From contig CP136067.1 in NCBI GenBank assembly GCA_032622095.1, positions 61,018,893 to 61,082,892 on the forward strand: 64,000 bases of DNA, read 5' to 3'. Shown here piece after piece: positions 23,501 through 34,044 of this stretch; the stretch's first letter is position 1; every line of letters begins with the position of its first letter. A program made the position numbers and the translations under genes. A model generated the notes under the pieces. The model worked only from the letters and a program-made list of their open reading frames with translations, did not search any database and was not told where the DNA came from. This DNA is from Siphonodentalium dalli (lineage: Eukaryota; Mollusca; Scaphopoda; Gadilida; Siphonodentaliidae).

Positions 23501-24568
23501 GTACCTTTAGTCTGATCATCATAAAATTTGTCATGGATGTTAACAATGACATGTAGATTGGAACGAGTAATTTTGGGGTCAATCGGCCAAAAAACATGGC
23601 CACCAGCAGCCATCTTGGATTTTACTCTTTGTATGACTAAATTCTTTAGCATGGGCTACAGGTCGTACCTTTAGTCTGATCGTCATAAAATTTGTCATTG
23701 ATGTTAACGATGACATGTAGATGGGAACGACTCATTTTGGGGTCATTCGGCCGAAAACATGGCCATCAGCAGCCATCTTGGATTTTACTTTTCTCTTCAT
23801 GTCTATAAACTTGTATTAGACATTCAACTTTCCACATTCCTAATCGCTCCATTGACTGTAATATATTAAATTATTCCCTTTCCAAGTTGAGCTATAGTGT
23901 CATTGACACTTTCATTAAAATTTACTTTCCTTGTTAAGGTGGCTGGTAATGAGAAAATTTCAGAAAAAGCCATGTTCAGGAAAGGACATTTTTTAACGGA
24001 ATTTTCGTCATCACTAATCAAAGAACTAAAAAAATTACTAATTTTTAATCACAGAAATAATAGCACATCTATATTAGATATCATATCCTTATTATTGAAA
24101 ATACACCATATGTGACATATTTAATGGTGTTTTCTTCAATACTGGCTGTAGTTTATTTGATTTTGGTGTTTTTTTTATTTTTTTAACGGAATGTCTCCAA
24201 AATAACAAAAATTGACATAAAATTACATATTTTTGACATTTTTACATGAAATTTTCACTAATAAGAACAGAATGTCTTAGATTATAATTACTGTATGAAA
24301 CTTGTTTCCTTTGTACTATATATTTTCTTATAATCACCTTATTATTGAGACCATTTCCTGTTTGGCACAGAGAAAATGGCAAAAAATGCACATTTCTGGT
24401 CATAAAATTGCAAAAAATATTCATATTCAGCTGAAATTTGCTGCACCGGTCACATAAATATACCTTTATATATTAAAAAATGAATGGTAGGTTGGTCATA
24501 CACTGAACATGAATTTAAGGGAGATATGTGTCCAATTCCTTCATGCTACACTTCCCGTGAAATCACCC
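20583..24568. mobile_element. TIR DNA transposon, non-autonomous, 4.0 kb
   Basis: The terminal inverted repeats begin GGGTGAYTTCACGGGAAG and match over about 26 bp with two mismatches. The tetranucleotide ATCT flanks both sides (20,579-20,582 and 24,569-24,572) and the empty site in unit 7 reads through, which supports a 4-bp target-site duplication. I find no transposase frame. About 0.7 kb of its own sequence lies on each side of a 2.6-kb nested Helentron-like element. Superfamily unknown. Confidence 0.8.
21304..23914 (-). mobile_element. Helentron-like satellite element, nested in the TIR element
   Basis: About 15 tandem monomers of ~161 bp, each with AAACATGGCCGCCAGCAGCC, TTTTACTCTTTGTATGAC and a TACAGGTCGTACC block. 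They are capped by AGCTCAACTT...AAGTTTGAGCT at 21,309 and by AAGTTGAGCT plus the hairpin AGTGTCA-T-TGACACT at 23,882-23,914. Conserved flanks around a variable satellite core match the architecture of Helentron-derived non-autonomous elements, including bivalve pearl elements. There is no gene; open frames inside come from the monomers. Confidence 0.75.
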
Positions 24569-25005
24569 ATCTGGGTCCGGACATGAGCGTGACTGTATCC
24601 AGACATGAGCGTGTTGTGTGATTCTTACGTACTTAGTGCTTCCTAGTAACGGGGGAGATTTTCATCGGGTCAGTTTTTCCGCCTGAGGTGATCTTCACCT
24701 TGAAACGGGTACCCACAAATGATATAGATGTGTGTGTCCTTTATAGACTCGAACCGATTGAGCTCAAACTTGCTACCTAGTGGTAATTTTGTGTGGGAAG
24801 TGTCATGGGCGGGTTAAATTGTGACCCCGACCTGACCTTGACCTTCAAAATGATCAATTCAAGGTCAAATCGGGTAAAATTGGCGGATTTCGACGAAATT
24901 TTACACCTCGGTGCAGGGCAGCATACGTGTCTCGGAAGCTGTTGCAATTGCTTTTTCGAACAAAGCCATGAGACGAACCACGCCAGTGGCGGGCTAACCT
25001 GCTAG

Positions 25006-25794
25006 TCTCCTATATATTTTGAGAACTTCGTATATAAATATATATGTGTGTATATGTGTACTTTATAGAATCGAAAATGGCTGCACAGATCGAGACCACG
25101 GGAATGGTCGTCGCAGCGTTTTGGAGAAGCTCACTGCAAAAACGGCACTGCGGGGGTTAATCACGTGATAATTTAATGAGCGTTTGTATATGACGCGTCG
25201 CTATTAAAGAGCGTTTGTTTACAATTCAACGCAACGTTATCGCTCGAAATTTAGCATCGAAAAAATTTAATTTCTTTCATCAAAAACATAATTACGTGTT
25301 GGACTCTGTCATTTTAAGAATATATAAGTATTACACGCAGACACTCGAAGTCTTAGCTTAAATTTTTTTTAAATAAGAGTTTTATCGACATAAATCGATT
25401 TGAATGGCAAATCCTATGTTAAATATTATCTTCGATACACTGCTAAAAATTCTATCTGGGAAGCAAAATGGTCAACTCAGGACGGGTCAAACGATTGAGC
25501 CCAAACTTGCTACATAGGGGTGCTTTTGTCCGGGAAGTGTCACGGACGGGTCAAATCGTGACCCCTACCTGACCGTGACCTTCAAAATGGTCAAATTGGG
25601 TAAAACTGGTGGATTTCTACGAAATTTTATACCTAGGGCTACTTTTGTCTGGGGAGCATTTTGGATGGGTCAAATCATGCTGATTTCAACGAAATTTGGT
25701 GCAAATGCAGCACACGTGTCTCGGAAGCTGTTGCAATTGCTTTTTCGAACAAAGCCATGAGATGAACCACGCCAGTGGCGGGCTAACCTGCTAG
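25006..25794 (+). mobile_element. Helitron-like unit 9
   Basis: 789 bp. Starts TCTCCTATATATTTTGAG and ends with hairpin CGCC-AGT-GGCG and CTAG at 25,791. Confidence 0.75.
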
Positions 25795-26483
25795 TCTACT
25801 ATATAATTTGAGACTTCCATATATATATTTGTCCTCGGAAACGGCTGGTCAGATCGAGCTCAAACTTCCCATCTAAGGGTAAAAACCCACGGGAATGGTC
25901 GTCGCGGCGTTTTGGAGAAGCTCTGAGCACTCATTCTCCACTCCCAATCATCATAATCACCGCAAACGGCACTTCGGGGGTTAATTGGGTTCCTATCCGC
26001 AGTGTAGTTGATAAAGAGCGTATGTGCGTAATGTGATTCTTATGTCTGTACACGAGCGTCAGCATCCAGACATGAGCGTGTTGTGTGATTCTTACGTACT
26101 TAGGTATCCAGACATGAGCGTGTTGTGTGATTCTTACGTACTTAGGGCTTCCTAAGAACTGGGATCGGGTCAGTTTTTCCGTACAAGGTGATCTTCACCT
26201 TGAAACGGGAACCCACAAATGATATATATGTGTGTGTCCTTTATAGACTCGAACCGATTGAGCTCAAACTTGCTACCTACGGGAAGTGTCATGGGCGGGT
26301 TAAATTGTGACCCCGACCTGACCTTGACAATGATCAATTCAAGGTCAAATCTGGTAAAACTGGCGGATTTCGACGAATTGAAAAAAAAATTATTTAAAAT
26401 ATTTAATTAATTAAAAAAATTAAAAAAGCTTTTTCGAACAAAGCCATGAGACGAACCACGCCAGTGGCGGGCTAACCTGCTAG
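25795..26483 (+). mobile_element. Helitron-like unit 10
   Basis: 689 bp. Starts TCTACTATATAATTTGAG, ends CGCC-AGT-GGCG hairpin and CTAG at 26,480. An internal direct repeat of CAGACATGAGCGTGTTGTGT lies near 26,065-26,125. Confidence 0.75.
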
Positions 26484-26747
26484 TCTACTATATATTTTGT
26501 GACTTCCGTATATATATCCATATGTCCTTTATAGACTCGAAAACTGCCGGACGGTTTTCGACAAAATTTTATACCTAGGGGTAATTTTGTCCAGGGAGTG
26601 TTTTGGACGGGTCAAATCGTGACCCCGACCTGACCTTGACCTTCAAAATGGTCAATTTAAGGTCAAATCGCGCGGTTACCTTGAAAAACAAAAATTAATG
26701 GATCGACCAAAGCCATGCATGGGACCAGTGTCGGGCTAATCTGCTAG
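26484..26747 (+). mobile_element. Helitron-like unit 11, short
   Basis: 264 bp. Starts TCTACTATATATTTTGTG. The 3' hairpin is eroded to CCAGTGTCGGG but CTAG is intact at 26,744. Confidence 0.7.
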
Positions 26748-27742
26748 TCTATTATATATTTGAGGAAAGTTTGTGTGTGTACGTGTGTCCGCGATGGACT
26801 CGAAAACGGCTCAACCGATTTTGACGAAACTTGGTACGGGTGTGTAGTTTGACCCGAGGAGTAACATGGGCCTATCCGTTTGCCCATGTGGCACCCCTTC
26901 TCCACTCCCCAGTGCTAGAGTCCGTGGCACGGCGTGATATGATCTGATGCAGGAAGGACAACTCTAAATTCACACAACGTCATCGAACGTATATCGTAAA
27001 ATACACACAGATATTGTCAATGTGCAGGCTATTAAGAATCGTTTATCTACTTGAGTGAAAATACGGCTTTGCCGGCTCCGTCCCAAAATATAGCATTTAC
27101 AATTTCTGATATGTACATTTTTGTTACAGCTGCTATTCTTAGTCTATTTTGGATACATTTATATTTTTATGCTATTATTTTCCACACCTCACTTAGTGCG
27201 AAGTCATGTAGAGTTAGGTGCCGGGTAAAAGTTCACTAAATATCTTCGTTATGGTCTGGAATCTCATCCAAGTATAAAGTGTAGAGAATCCATTGTCTAG
27301 GTCTCGATTTCTGCACTCGGGTAAAAGTCGATCAAAACCATTTACCTCAGATGGCTTCCAGAATGGCCGAAATTTTGGTTAAAGCTGTGTAACAGGTCTT
27401 AGCTGTTTCTTGGCTACACGTTTGGTTTATTTACATTGAAATTGGTTAACTGGATTCTTTTGAAGCTTGATAATTAATGAGCGTGTGTATATGAGGCTTC
27501 ACTATCAAAGAGCGTTTATCTACTTGAGTGGAAATCAAATCGGGTAAAACTGGCAGATTTCTACGTACGAAATAAGATACATAGGGTTACTTTTGTCCCA
27601 GGAGTGTATTGGACGGGTCAAATCGTGACCCTGACCTTGACCTTCAAAATGGTCAATTCAAGGTCAAATCGGGTCCAATTTCTCATGCGCCCGTGTTCTT
27701 GCTCATATACGCTCATATACACTCATATAGTCATGTTTCTGG
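26748..27742 (+). mobile_element. Helitron-like unit 12, 3' end truncated
   Basis: Starts TCTATTATATATTTGAGG, a variant 5' end. The usual 3' hairpin is missing. Sequence stops at TCATGTTTCTGG, which lies about 60 bp inside the end of unit 14, and the next unit begins at once. The CTGG here may be chance. Confidence 0.6.
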
Positions 27743-28159
27743 TCTAATATATATTTGAGGAAAGTTTGTGTGTGTGTGTGTCTGTCCGCGATGGACTCGA
27801 AAACGGCTGAACCGATTTTGACGAAACTTGGTATGGGTATGTAGTTTGACCCGAGGAGTAACATGGGCATATCCGTTTGCCCGTGCGGCATGACCTTGAC
27901 CTTCGAGTGACCTTGAACTATTATCTCGGATCTGCTGATTTCCACTGAATTTGGTGGAAACAGGTAGTTTGAGGCACTGAGCAATTTCGTCACACCCGGA
28001 TGCCCGTGCGGAGTGACCTTGACCTTTCAAATGACCTTGAACCTGTATCTCGGGATCCGCTGGGCCGATTTCCACCATTTTTGGGGTGTTGGTGTAGATG
28101 GGGATGCCAATAAAAAAACAACACAACGACTCTCCCCATTAGGACGGGTACCCAGCTAG
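27743..28159 (+). mobile_element. Helitron-like unit 13
   Basis: 417 bp. Starts TCTAATATATATTTGAGG and ends ACGGGTACCCAGCTAG. The 3' structure is a short GGGTACCC palindrome, unlike the other units. Confidence 0.7.
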
Positions 28160-28720
28160 TCTACTATATATTTTGAGACCTCCATTTATATATATATATA
28201 TATATATATGTCCTTTATAGACTCGAAAACGGCTAGACCGATTGAGCACAAACGTGCTACCTAGGGGTACTTTTGTCCGGGAAGTGTCATGGATGGGTCA
28301 AATCGTGACCATAACCTGACCTTGACCTTCAAACTGGTCAATTCAAGGTCAAATTGGGTAAAACGTGGATTTCGATGAAATTTTATACCTAGGGGTACTT
28401 TTGTCCGGGGAGTATTTTGGATGGGTCAAATCGTTACCATGACCTGACCTTGACCTTCAAAATGGTCAATTCAAGGTCAAATCAGGTAAAACTGGCGGAT
28501 TTCAACGAAATTTTAAACCTAGGGTTGCTTTTGTTCGCGGAGTGTATTGGACGGGTCAAATTGTGACCCCGACCTGACCTTGACCTTCAAAATGGTCAAT
28601 TCAAGGTCAAATCGGGTCCAATTTCGCATGCGCCCGTGTCCTTGCTCATATACGCTCATATAGTCATGTTTCTGACAAAGGCATGGGACGAATCCCGCCA
28701 GTGGCGGGCTAATCTGCTAG
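28160..28720 (+). mobile_element. Helitron-like unit 14, last of the plus array
   Basis: 561 bp. Starts TCTACTATATATTTTGAG, with a (TA)n run at 28,187-28,209. Three ~130-bp internal repeats carry TCAAGGTCA. The hairpin is CCGCC-AGT-GGCGG and CTAG at 28,717 is followed by T, as expected for insertion between A and T. Confidence 0.8.
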
Positions 28721-28732
28721 TTTTATATCAAA

Positions 28733-29333
28733 CTAGAAGGTGACCCGACTTCGTCCGGGCTTTGACCTTGAATTGTCCATTTTGAAGGTCAATGTCATGT
28801 GGGGTCACGATTTGACCAGTCCAAAACACTGCCCGGACAAAAGTACCCGACAAACGGGCCCGTCGAAATCCATCCGGTTTTACCCGATTAGACCTTGAAT
28901 TGATCATTTTGAAGGTCAAGGTCAGGTCGGGGTCACGATTTGACCCGTCCAAAATACGCAGTGGACAAAAGTAACCCTATGTATAAAATTTCGTCGAAAT
29001 CCCATCAAAATTGGCGATTTGACCTTGAATTGACCCGATTTCAAGGTCAAGGCCACATCGCACGGGCAAATGAATATGCTTATGAGACTCCCCATACGAA
29101 AGTAGCCCCACATACCAAGTTTCATCGAAATCCCGTGATATTCGGGCGTTTGACCTTGAAATGACCCGATTTCAAGGTCAACGTCACGTCGCATGGGCAA
29201 ATTAATAGGCCTATGCCACTCCCCAGCCGAAGGTACCCTCACATACCAAGTTTCATCGAAATCGGCTTGGCCGTTTTCGAGTTCATCGCAAACACAGACA
29301 CACAGAGACAGATCTTCCAAAATATATAATAGA
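28733..29333 (-). mobile_element. Helitron-like unit, minus array copy 1
   Basis: Read on the minus strand it starts TCTATTATATATTTTGG (29,333) and ends AAAGCCCGGACGAAGTCGGG then TCACCTTCTAG (28,733). The 3' hairpin CCCG...CGGG plus CTAG corresponds to the AGCCCG type of plus units 1 and 5. Internal tandem blocks carry TGACCTTGAA. Confidence 0.8.
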
Positions 29334-30115
29334 CTAGAAGGTGACCCGACTTCGTCCGGGCTTTGACCTTGAATTGACCATTTTGAAGGTCAAGGTCAGG
29401 TGGGGTCAAACACCAACACCCCAAAAATGGTGGAAATCGGCCCAGCGGATAACGGGAAATCGGCCCAGCGGATACCGAGATACCCTATGCATCAAATTTC
29501 ATCCGTAAAAAACCGCCAGTTTAACCCGATTTGATTTCCACTCAAGTATATAAACGCGCCTCATACACACACGCTCATTAATTATCAAGTTTCAACGTAA
29601 AGATAAATTACCATCGGTTCCCGAGATATCGCCAAGACGTCTGAAACAGTCAAATGCATCAGCCGGTTATTAAAGCGTTAACGTGATCTAACGTTATGAC
29701 CTCTAACGACGTCATAGAAGTTACACATTGTTTTTATCCCGATGGAAGATAGTACCACTTCTTCTTGATAATTGAGGCAGATAACTAAAACGGATACATA
29801 CGCATTATATATCGTTGGAAAGAGGAAACATGAAAGATTCTCACAGTGTCATTATTATGACTGGCATTTTATTATTCGCGCTGTTTCGAATCGATTTGTA
29901 AGCACCGAACTCAAATGAAAGTCCCGTAACACAGCGTGAAAACAGATTTGACCTTGGCACATGAAAAGTTTACCTCGGATCTGAAAATCAATAGGCCTAT
30001 GTCACCCCCCGGCCGAAAATACCCCCACATACCAAGTTTCATCGAAATCGGGTCGGCCGTTTTCGAGTTCATCGCGAACACACAGACACACAGATCTTCC
30101 AAAATATATAATAGA
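29334..30115 (-). mobile_element. Helitron-like unit, minus array copy 2
   Basis: Same ends as copy 1, 782 bp. The central part 29,430-29,950 is unlike its neighbours and may be captured or older DNA. No gene recognised. Confidence 0.8.
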
Positions 30116-30733
30116 CTAGAAGGTGACCCGACTTCGTCCGGGCTTTGACCTTGAATTGTCCATTTTGAAGGTCAAGGTCAAGTGGGGTCATGATTTGACC
30201 AGTCCAAAAACACTGCCCGGACAAAAGTACCCGACAAACGTGCCCGTCGAAATCCATCCGGTTTTACCCGATTTGACCTTGAATTGATCATTTTGAAGGT
30301 CAAGGTCTGGTCGGGGTCACGATTGGACCCGTCCAAAACAATCAGTGGACAAAAGTAACCCCACGTATCAAATTTCGTCGAAACCCCATCAAAATTGGCG
30401 ATTTGACCTTGAAGTTACCCGATTTCAAGGTCAAGGTGACGTCGCACGGGGAAATGAATATGCTTATGAGACTCGCCATAAGAAAGTACCCCCACATACC
30501 AAGTTTCATCGAAATCCCGTGATATTCGGGCGTTTGACCTTGAAATGACCCGATTTCAAGGTCAAGGTGACGTCGCACGGACAAATTAATAGGCCTATGT
30601 TCGTCCCCGGCCGAAAATACCCCCACATACGAAGTTTCATCGAAATCGGGTGGGACGTTTTCGAGTTCATCGCGAACACACACACACACCGACAGACAGA
30701 CAGACAGACAGATCTTCCAAAATATATAATAGA
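30116..30733 (-). mobile_element. Helitron-like unit, minus array copy 3
   Basis: 618 bp. Its 5' TC lies at 30,732-30,733 and the next plus-strand base is T, so on the minus strand the unit is preceded by A. A (GACA)n run sits at 30,690-30,711 next to the 5' end. Confidence 0.8.
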
Positions 30734-31560
30734 TATATGCCATATTATATAACATTTGAAAGCAGGGCTCACTTTAACTGGACTCGCATAGCAATTTGCA
30801 ATTTCTACTAACCAATTTACAATAAAAAAAACATGTATTGGTTGGGAATGCTATTTGAAAGTGCTTCAAAATGCTTTACAAATTTAAAACATTAAATCGA
30901 CCTCTGTTTGAAAGAGGAAGCTCCAAAACATTGTATTATCAACTTTTTCGGTGTAATAAACTGGGAACATGTTGTGTCGTTCTGTGATGAAGTTTTATTA
31001 TTTTCAATGGAAGGGGAATATCTCTATATCTTATTCAGAATTATTCCCTTGTTTTATTGATTTCGTCCACAACTGGAGTTTTCCTCAGTGGGGCAGATTA
31101 AATTATAAGAAATTACTTGTGTTTTCGATTAAATTTATGAAGACAAATTTACTATAACATACATAGCACATTATAGAATTTGTCTTCAAACGCTTTGGTT
31201 TTACCTTCATGAACTTAATCAAGACACAAGCTTGTTCATAAAGGGTCTCAAGTATTTCAGTGGGTAAATGTGCAACAAATATAAAAGTCTGTATAAAAAA
31301 AACCACCACTAAGAGGAATATGGAGAAATGCTGTATGAGATGCTCTATACATATTATTACCCTGGCCATTTGGCATTATGACACCATAGGCCATTATCCA
31401 TCCTTCTATGATAATTCAATCAGAGCTGCAGTGTATATAAACGTGGGTCAGGACTATACATGCAATACATTTATTGACTCCCCGGTTAGTACTCTTTTAA
31501 AGTAATAGTGGTGTGAAATAATCAAACAAGGTTCCTTGCATAACTCTTTCTTTATTAAAT
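30734..31560. other. No gene or repeat recognised
   Basis: AT-rich single-copy-looking sequence. It may be intron of the gene whose exon lies at 32,469, but no exon is visible. Confidence 0.35.
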
Positions 31561-31569
31561 ACTTATTGG

Positions 31570-31792
31570 CGAGTAGTTCCCATAGGAAATATTCTGATAA
31601 TAAGTTTAACAAACGATAGGTTAAAATTATTATTTGAACATTTCCTCCAATTAATATAACTCCTTCGGCACTTCTATTATCAGCTGTCTGCATATATTTC
31701 CTGAACATCCCTCCTGATGAATAATAGACCATATCAATATATACTTTTATTTCTGAGTGGGAGAATCCATTTGATAAAGAAAGGGTTAAAGG
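31570..31792. repeat. Hairpin repeat, copy 1
   Basis: GTAGTTCCCATAGGAAAT is followed by an imperfect hairpin (31,585-31,645; GGAAAT...ATTTCC arms) and a tail with TAATAGACCAT and TATATACTTTTAT. The same order is found at 33.44 and 34.05 kb. Confidence 0.65.
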
Positions 31793-32117
31793 AAACACCA
31801 TTAGCTGCACAAAATTTAAATCAGCGGTGAGAACTTTTATGGTTAGTATATCTCATTACACACAGCACGCTTAGAATCCCTCAGTGGTTACCCATCCAAG
31901 TAAAAACCATGCAACACATTATCTAATGAGAACTGGATGACAACGAGCCATCTCTTCCCATTAATATCCATGTATGAAAATTGGTATTGCTCTATAATTG
32001 ATATATAGTTTCAAAAAAGTTTTTTTGAAGTCCACTTCATCAGAAGTGATGTGATATATGGTGAGAGAGATAAGGTGAGACACTTCTCATAATAAAACTC
32101 AGGGTTTGATGAAGTGT

Positions 32118-32386
32118 CTAACCCTTTCATGATGGGAGCTGCACTGGTGTATCACTAAAGATCATGTGCCATGCATTCTCTTATATATGCGAGACTCCCA
32201 TAGGGAGCTTTGCATATATAAGAGAATGAACTGCCTAACAATGTCAAGGTAAATATTGTTAGGCCAATGTATTCTCTTATATATGCGAGGCTCCCTATGG
32301 GAGACTCACATTAATATTTAAAGAGAATGCATTGGCACAGGGTTTTCGCAAAATTTCAGAAAGTCCCAATCATGGAAGAGTTAATT
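32118..32386. mobile_element. Long palindromic MITE-like element in a probable intron
   Basis: Outer arms CTAACCCTTTCATGATGGGA and the complement of TCCCAATCATGGAAGAGTTAA enclose three consecutive stem-loops. The first has 17-bp perfect arms (32,174-32,190 with 32,212-32,228). The second is GCCTAACAAT...ATTGTTAGGC (32,233-32,264). The third spans 32,264-32,336. The inner arms repeat CATTCTCTTATATATGC. It ends about 85 bp before a splice acceptor. Non-coding. Confidence 0.75.
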
Positions 32387-32468
32387 TCAAAATAATTGTT
32401 GGTGTATTCACGTAATACGTGTTCTGTTCATTTGACCATTATCTTCATTGTCAGTTTTTATATTACAG

Positions 32469-32816
32469 GACCTCCTTGAACGCCTAAACATACAACAAAA
32501 TCTGCTCCATCGGCAAAAGGAACAGAGGTTACATCTCCGCCAAGAGCAATTTGTACAACAAGGATTAGCCAATGAAAGTAATGCAAGTTTAGATACACAG
32601 ACTCAAAGCCCAAGCACCAAACAAGTGGCTGAACGTGCATATCCATTTTCATATCAAGATATGTCAAGTCAAATGAGAACTGTTGATGAACTGTTTGAAA
32701 ATGGAAGGATTTCCAAAGTTAGTGATCCAGGGTGCTCAACTCAAAGGAGCTTTGACAAATCGGACTTTGGATCTGAACGAGGGTCACAACAAGATTATAG
32801 TGGAGTGAATGGTTAG
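32469..32816 (+). CDS. Probable terminal coding exon of an unidentified host gene
   Basis: A polypyrimidine stretch ending TTTTTATATTACAG gives a good splice acceptor at 32,467-32,468. From 32,469 a phase-0 frame runs 115 codons to TAG at 32,814. The product starts DLLERLNIQQNLLHRQKEQR, a charged, Gln-rich, probably coiled-coil segment, and continues into a Ser/Gln-rich polar tail (SYQDMSSQMRTVDELFENGR, then DYSGVNG at the C-terminus). Balanced codon use and lack of repeat similarity set it apart from the other open frames. I do not recognise the gene; the tail looks like the disordered C-terminus of a coiled-coil protein. An AATAAA at 33,331-33,336 could be its polyadenylation signal. Upstream exons are not visible, so the reading rests on splice site plus composition. 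Confidence 0.55.
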   Translation, partial: DLLERLNIQQNLLHRQKEQRLHLRQEQFVQQGLANESNASLDTQTQSPSTKQVAERAYPFSYQDMSSQMRTVDELFENGRISKVSDPGCSTQRSFDKSDFGSERGSQQDYSGVNG

Positions 32817-33430
32817 CTGTGAGAGCATTGGTAGTGTTTAATGCTTATATTTGTTAGGAATATCAGAAATGTTTGTGTATTGGCCAAGTTCTGCCAATTC
32901 TTAATTTTCAGCTATTTTTCAGAAACTTTGGTACAAACTAAACTGAAAACCCAAATATATGTATATTAGGGAACCAAACTAGAAAAATCAACATTCAAGA
33001 ATGAAATTAAAACAAATGGGATAAGAACCAAGTGAAAAATACACGAACAACGATTAACTGTGATAAATTCCAAGAATGACTTTTGTGGGAATATTTACAC
33101 TGACAACCTGCACAAATGTATGCGAGTGCATCATATATTTATATATCTGAAGTATACTTATTTTATTTGCTCCCTCCCCAGTATACTCGATTTGAGAGAA
33201 AAACACTTGAACAGAAATAACTTGACAAATATGAATTTTCAGGCTACCGTTAATTAGTCCATTGTCACTTAAAACTCAGCTAGATAATGGTTAAACCATT
33301 GTGTTCATCTCTTGGCACACATGTAGCAGAAATAAATGTAATTTTAAGGTCTTCAGTGATTTTTTCAAAGCAAAGTCAACTATTGTCAATTTATGTCAAC
33401 AGTCACTGCTGGTACAAATAATTATAGAGC
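32817..33430. other. Possible 3' UTR, otherwise empty
   Basis: AT-rich, no frame of note. Contains the AATAAA at 33,331. Confidence 0.35.
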
Positions 33431-33439
33431 CTTTCTGAC

Positions 33440-33665
33440 AAGTAGTTCACTTAGGAAATGTTCAGATAATAAGTTCAACAAATGGTCATTTGTTGAACTT
33501 ATTTTCGGAACATTTCCCATCAATGAATAGGTTTCCTTCTGCACGTGTAAGTATATCTTCAGCTGCCTGTTTGCTTCTTAAATTTCCTGAACATCCCTCA
33601 AAATTAATAATAGACCATTCCAGTGTATATACTTTTATAACGGAATGATAAATTCCACTTGCACC
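33440..33665. repeat. Hairpin repeat, copy 2
   Basis: The best preserved copy. 33,453-33,518 is a long stem-loop with arms ending GGAAATGTTC and the complementary GAACATTTCC; the centre AACAAATG-GT-CATTTGTT is perfect. The tail repeats TAATAGACCATTCCAGTGTA. Confidence 0.75.
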
Positions 33666-34044
33666 AACCTCCCTGCATCTTTAATTGGGACTGCATCTTT
33701 AATTGGGACTGCACCTTTATTTGGGACTGCACGTTTATTTTGAACAAAAAATTAAGACAGGTTTAAGATATCATTTACTTACCATAGTTGACCAGAATTG
33801 TAAAAAAAATAACATCATTCTGTATAATACCATTCAGCATTGATAACTCTCCAAACTGAGCTATCAACTGGGAGGGGGGCATATTCCAAGCTTGCATTCC
33901 TCTTGTTGCCTCACTATTTAGGTGATGCATATAGTCTTCTTCCACTGTTAAATTCCCATATTCTTTTTGTGTTGTTTTCAATGGTTATCCTGCATCTTTA
34001 TATTTTAACAATTCATTTTAACCTTTTCTATACTAAATATGCAT

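Larger units (their letters stand above)
20299..25005 (+). mobile_element. Helitron-like unit 8, split by a 4-kb insertion
   Basis: The 5' part (20,299-20,582) and 3' part (24,569-25,005) together give a ~720-bp unit like unit 7. The 3' hairpin is CGCC-AGT-GGCG and CTAG lies at 25,002. The interruption is a TIR element at 20,583-24,568. Confidence 0.8.

Noticed and set aside
21304-23914. Regularly spaced repeats resembling a CRISPR array
   Set aside because: The unit is ~161 bp with no unique spacers, in animal DNA with no cas genes.
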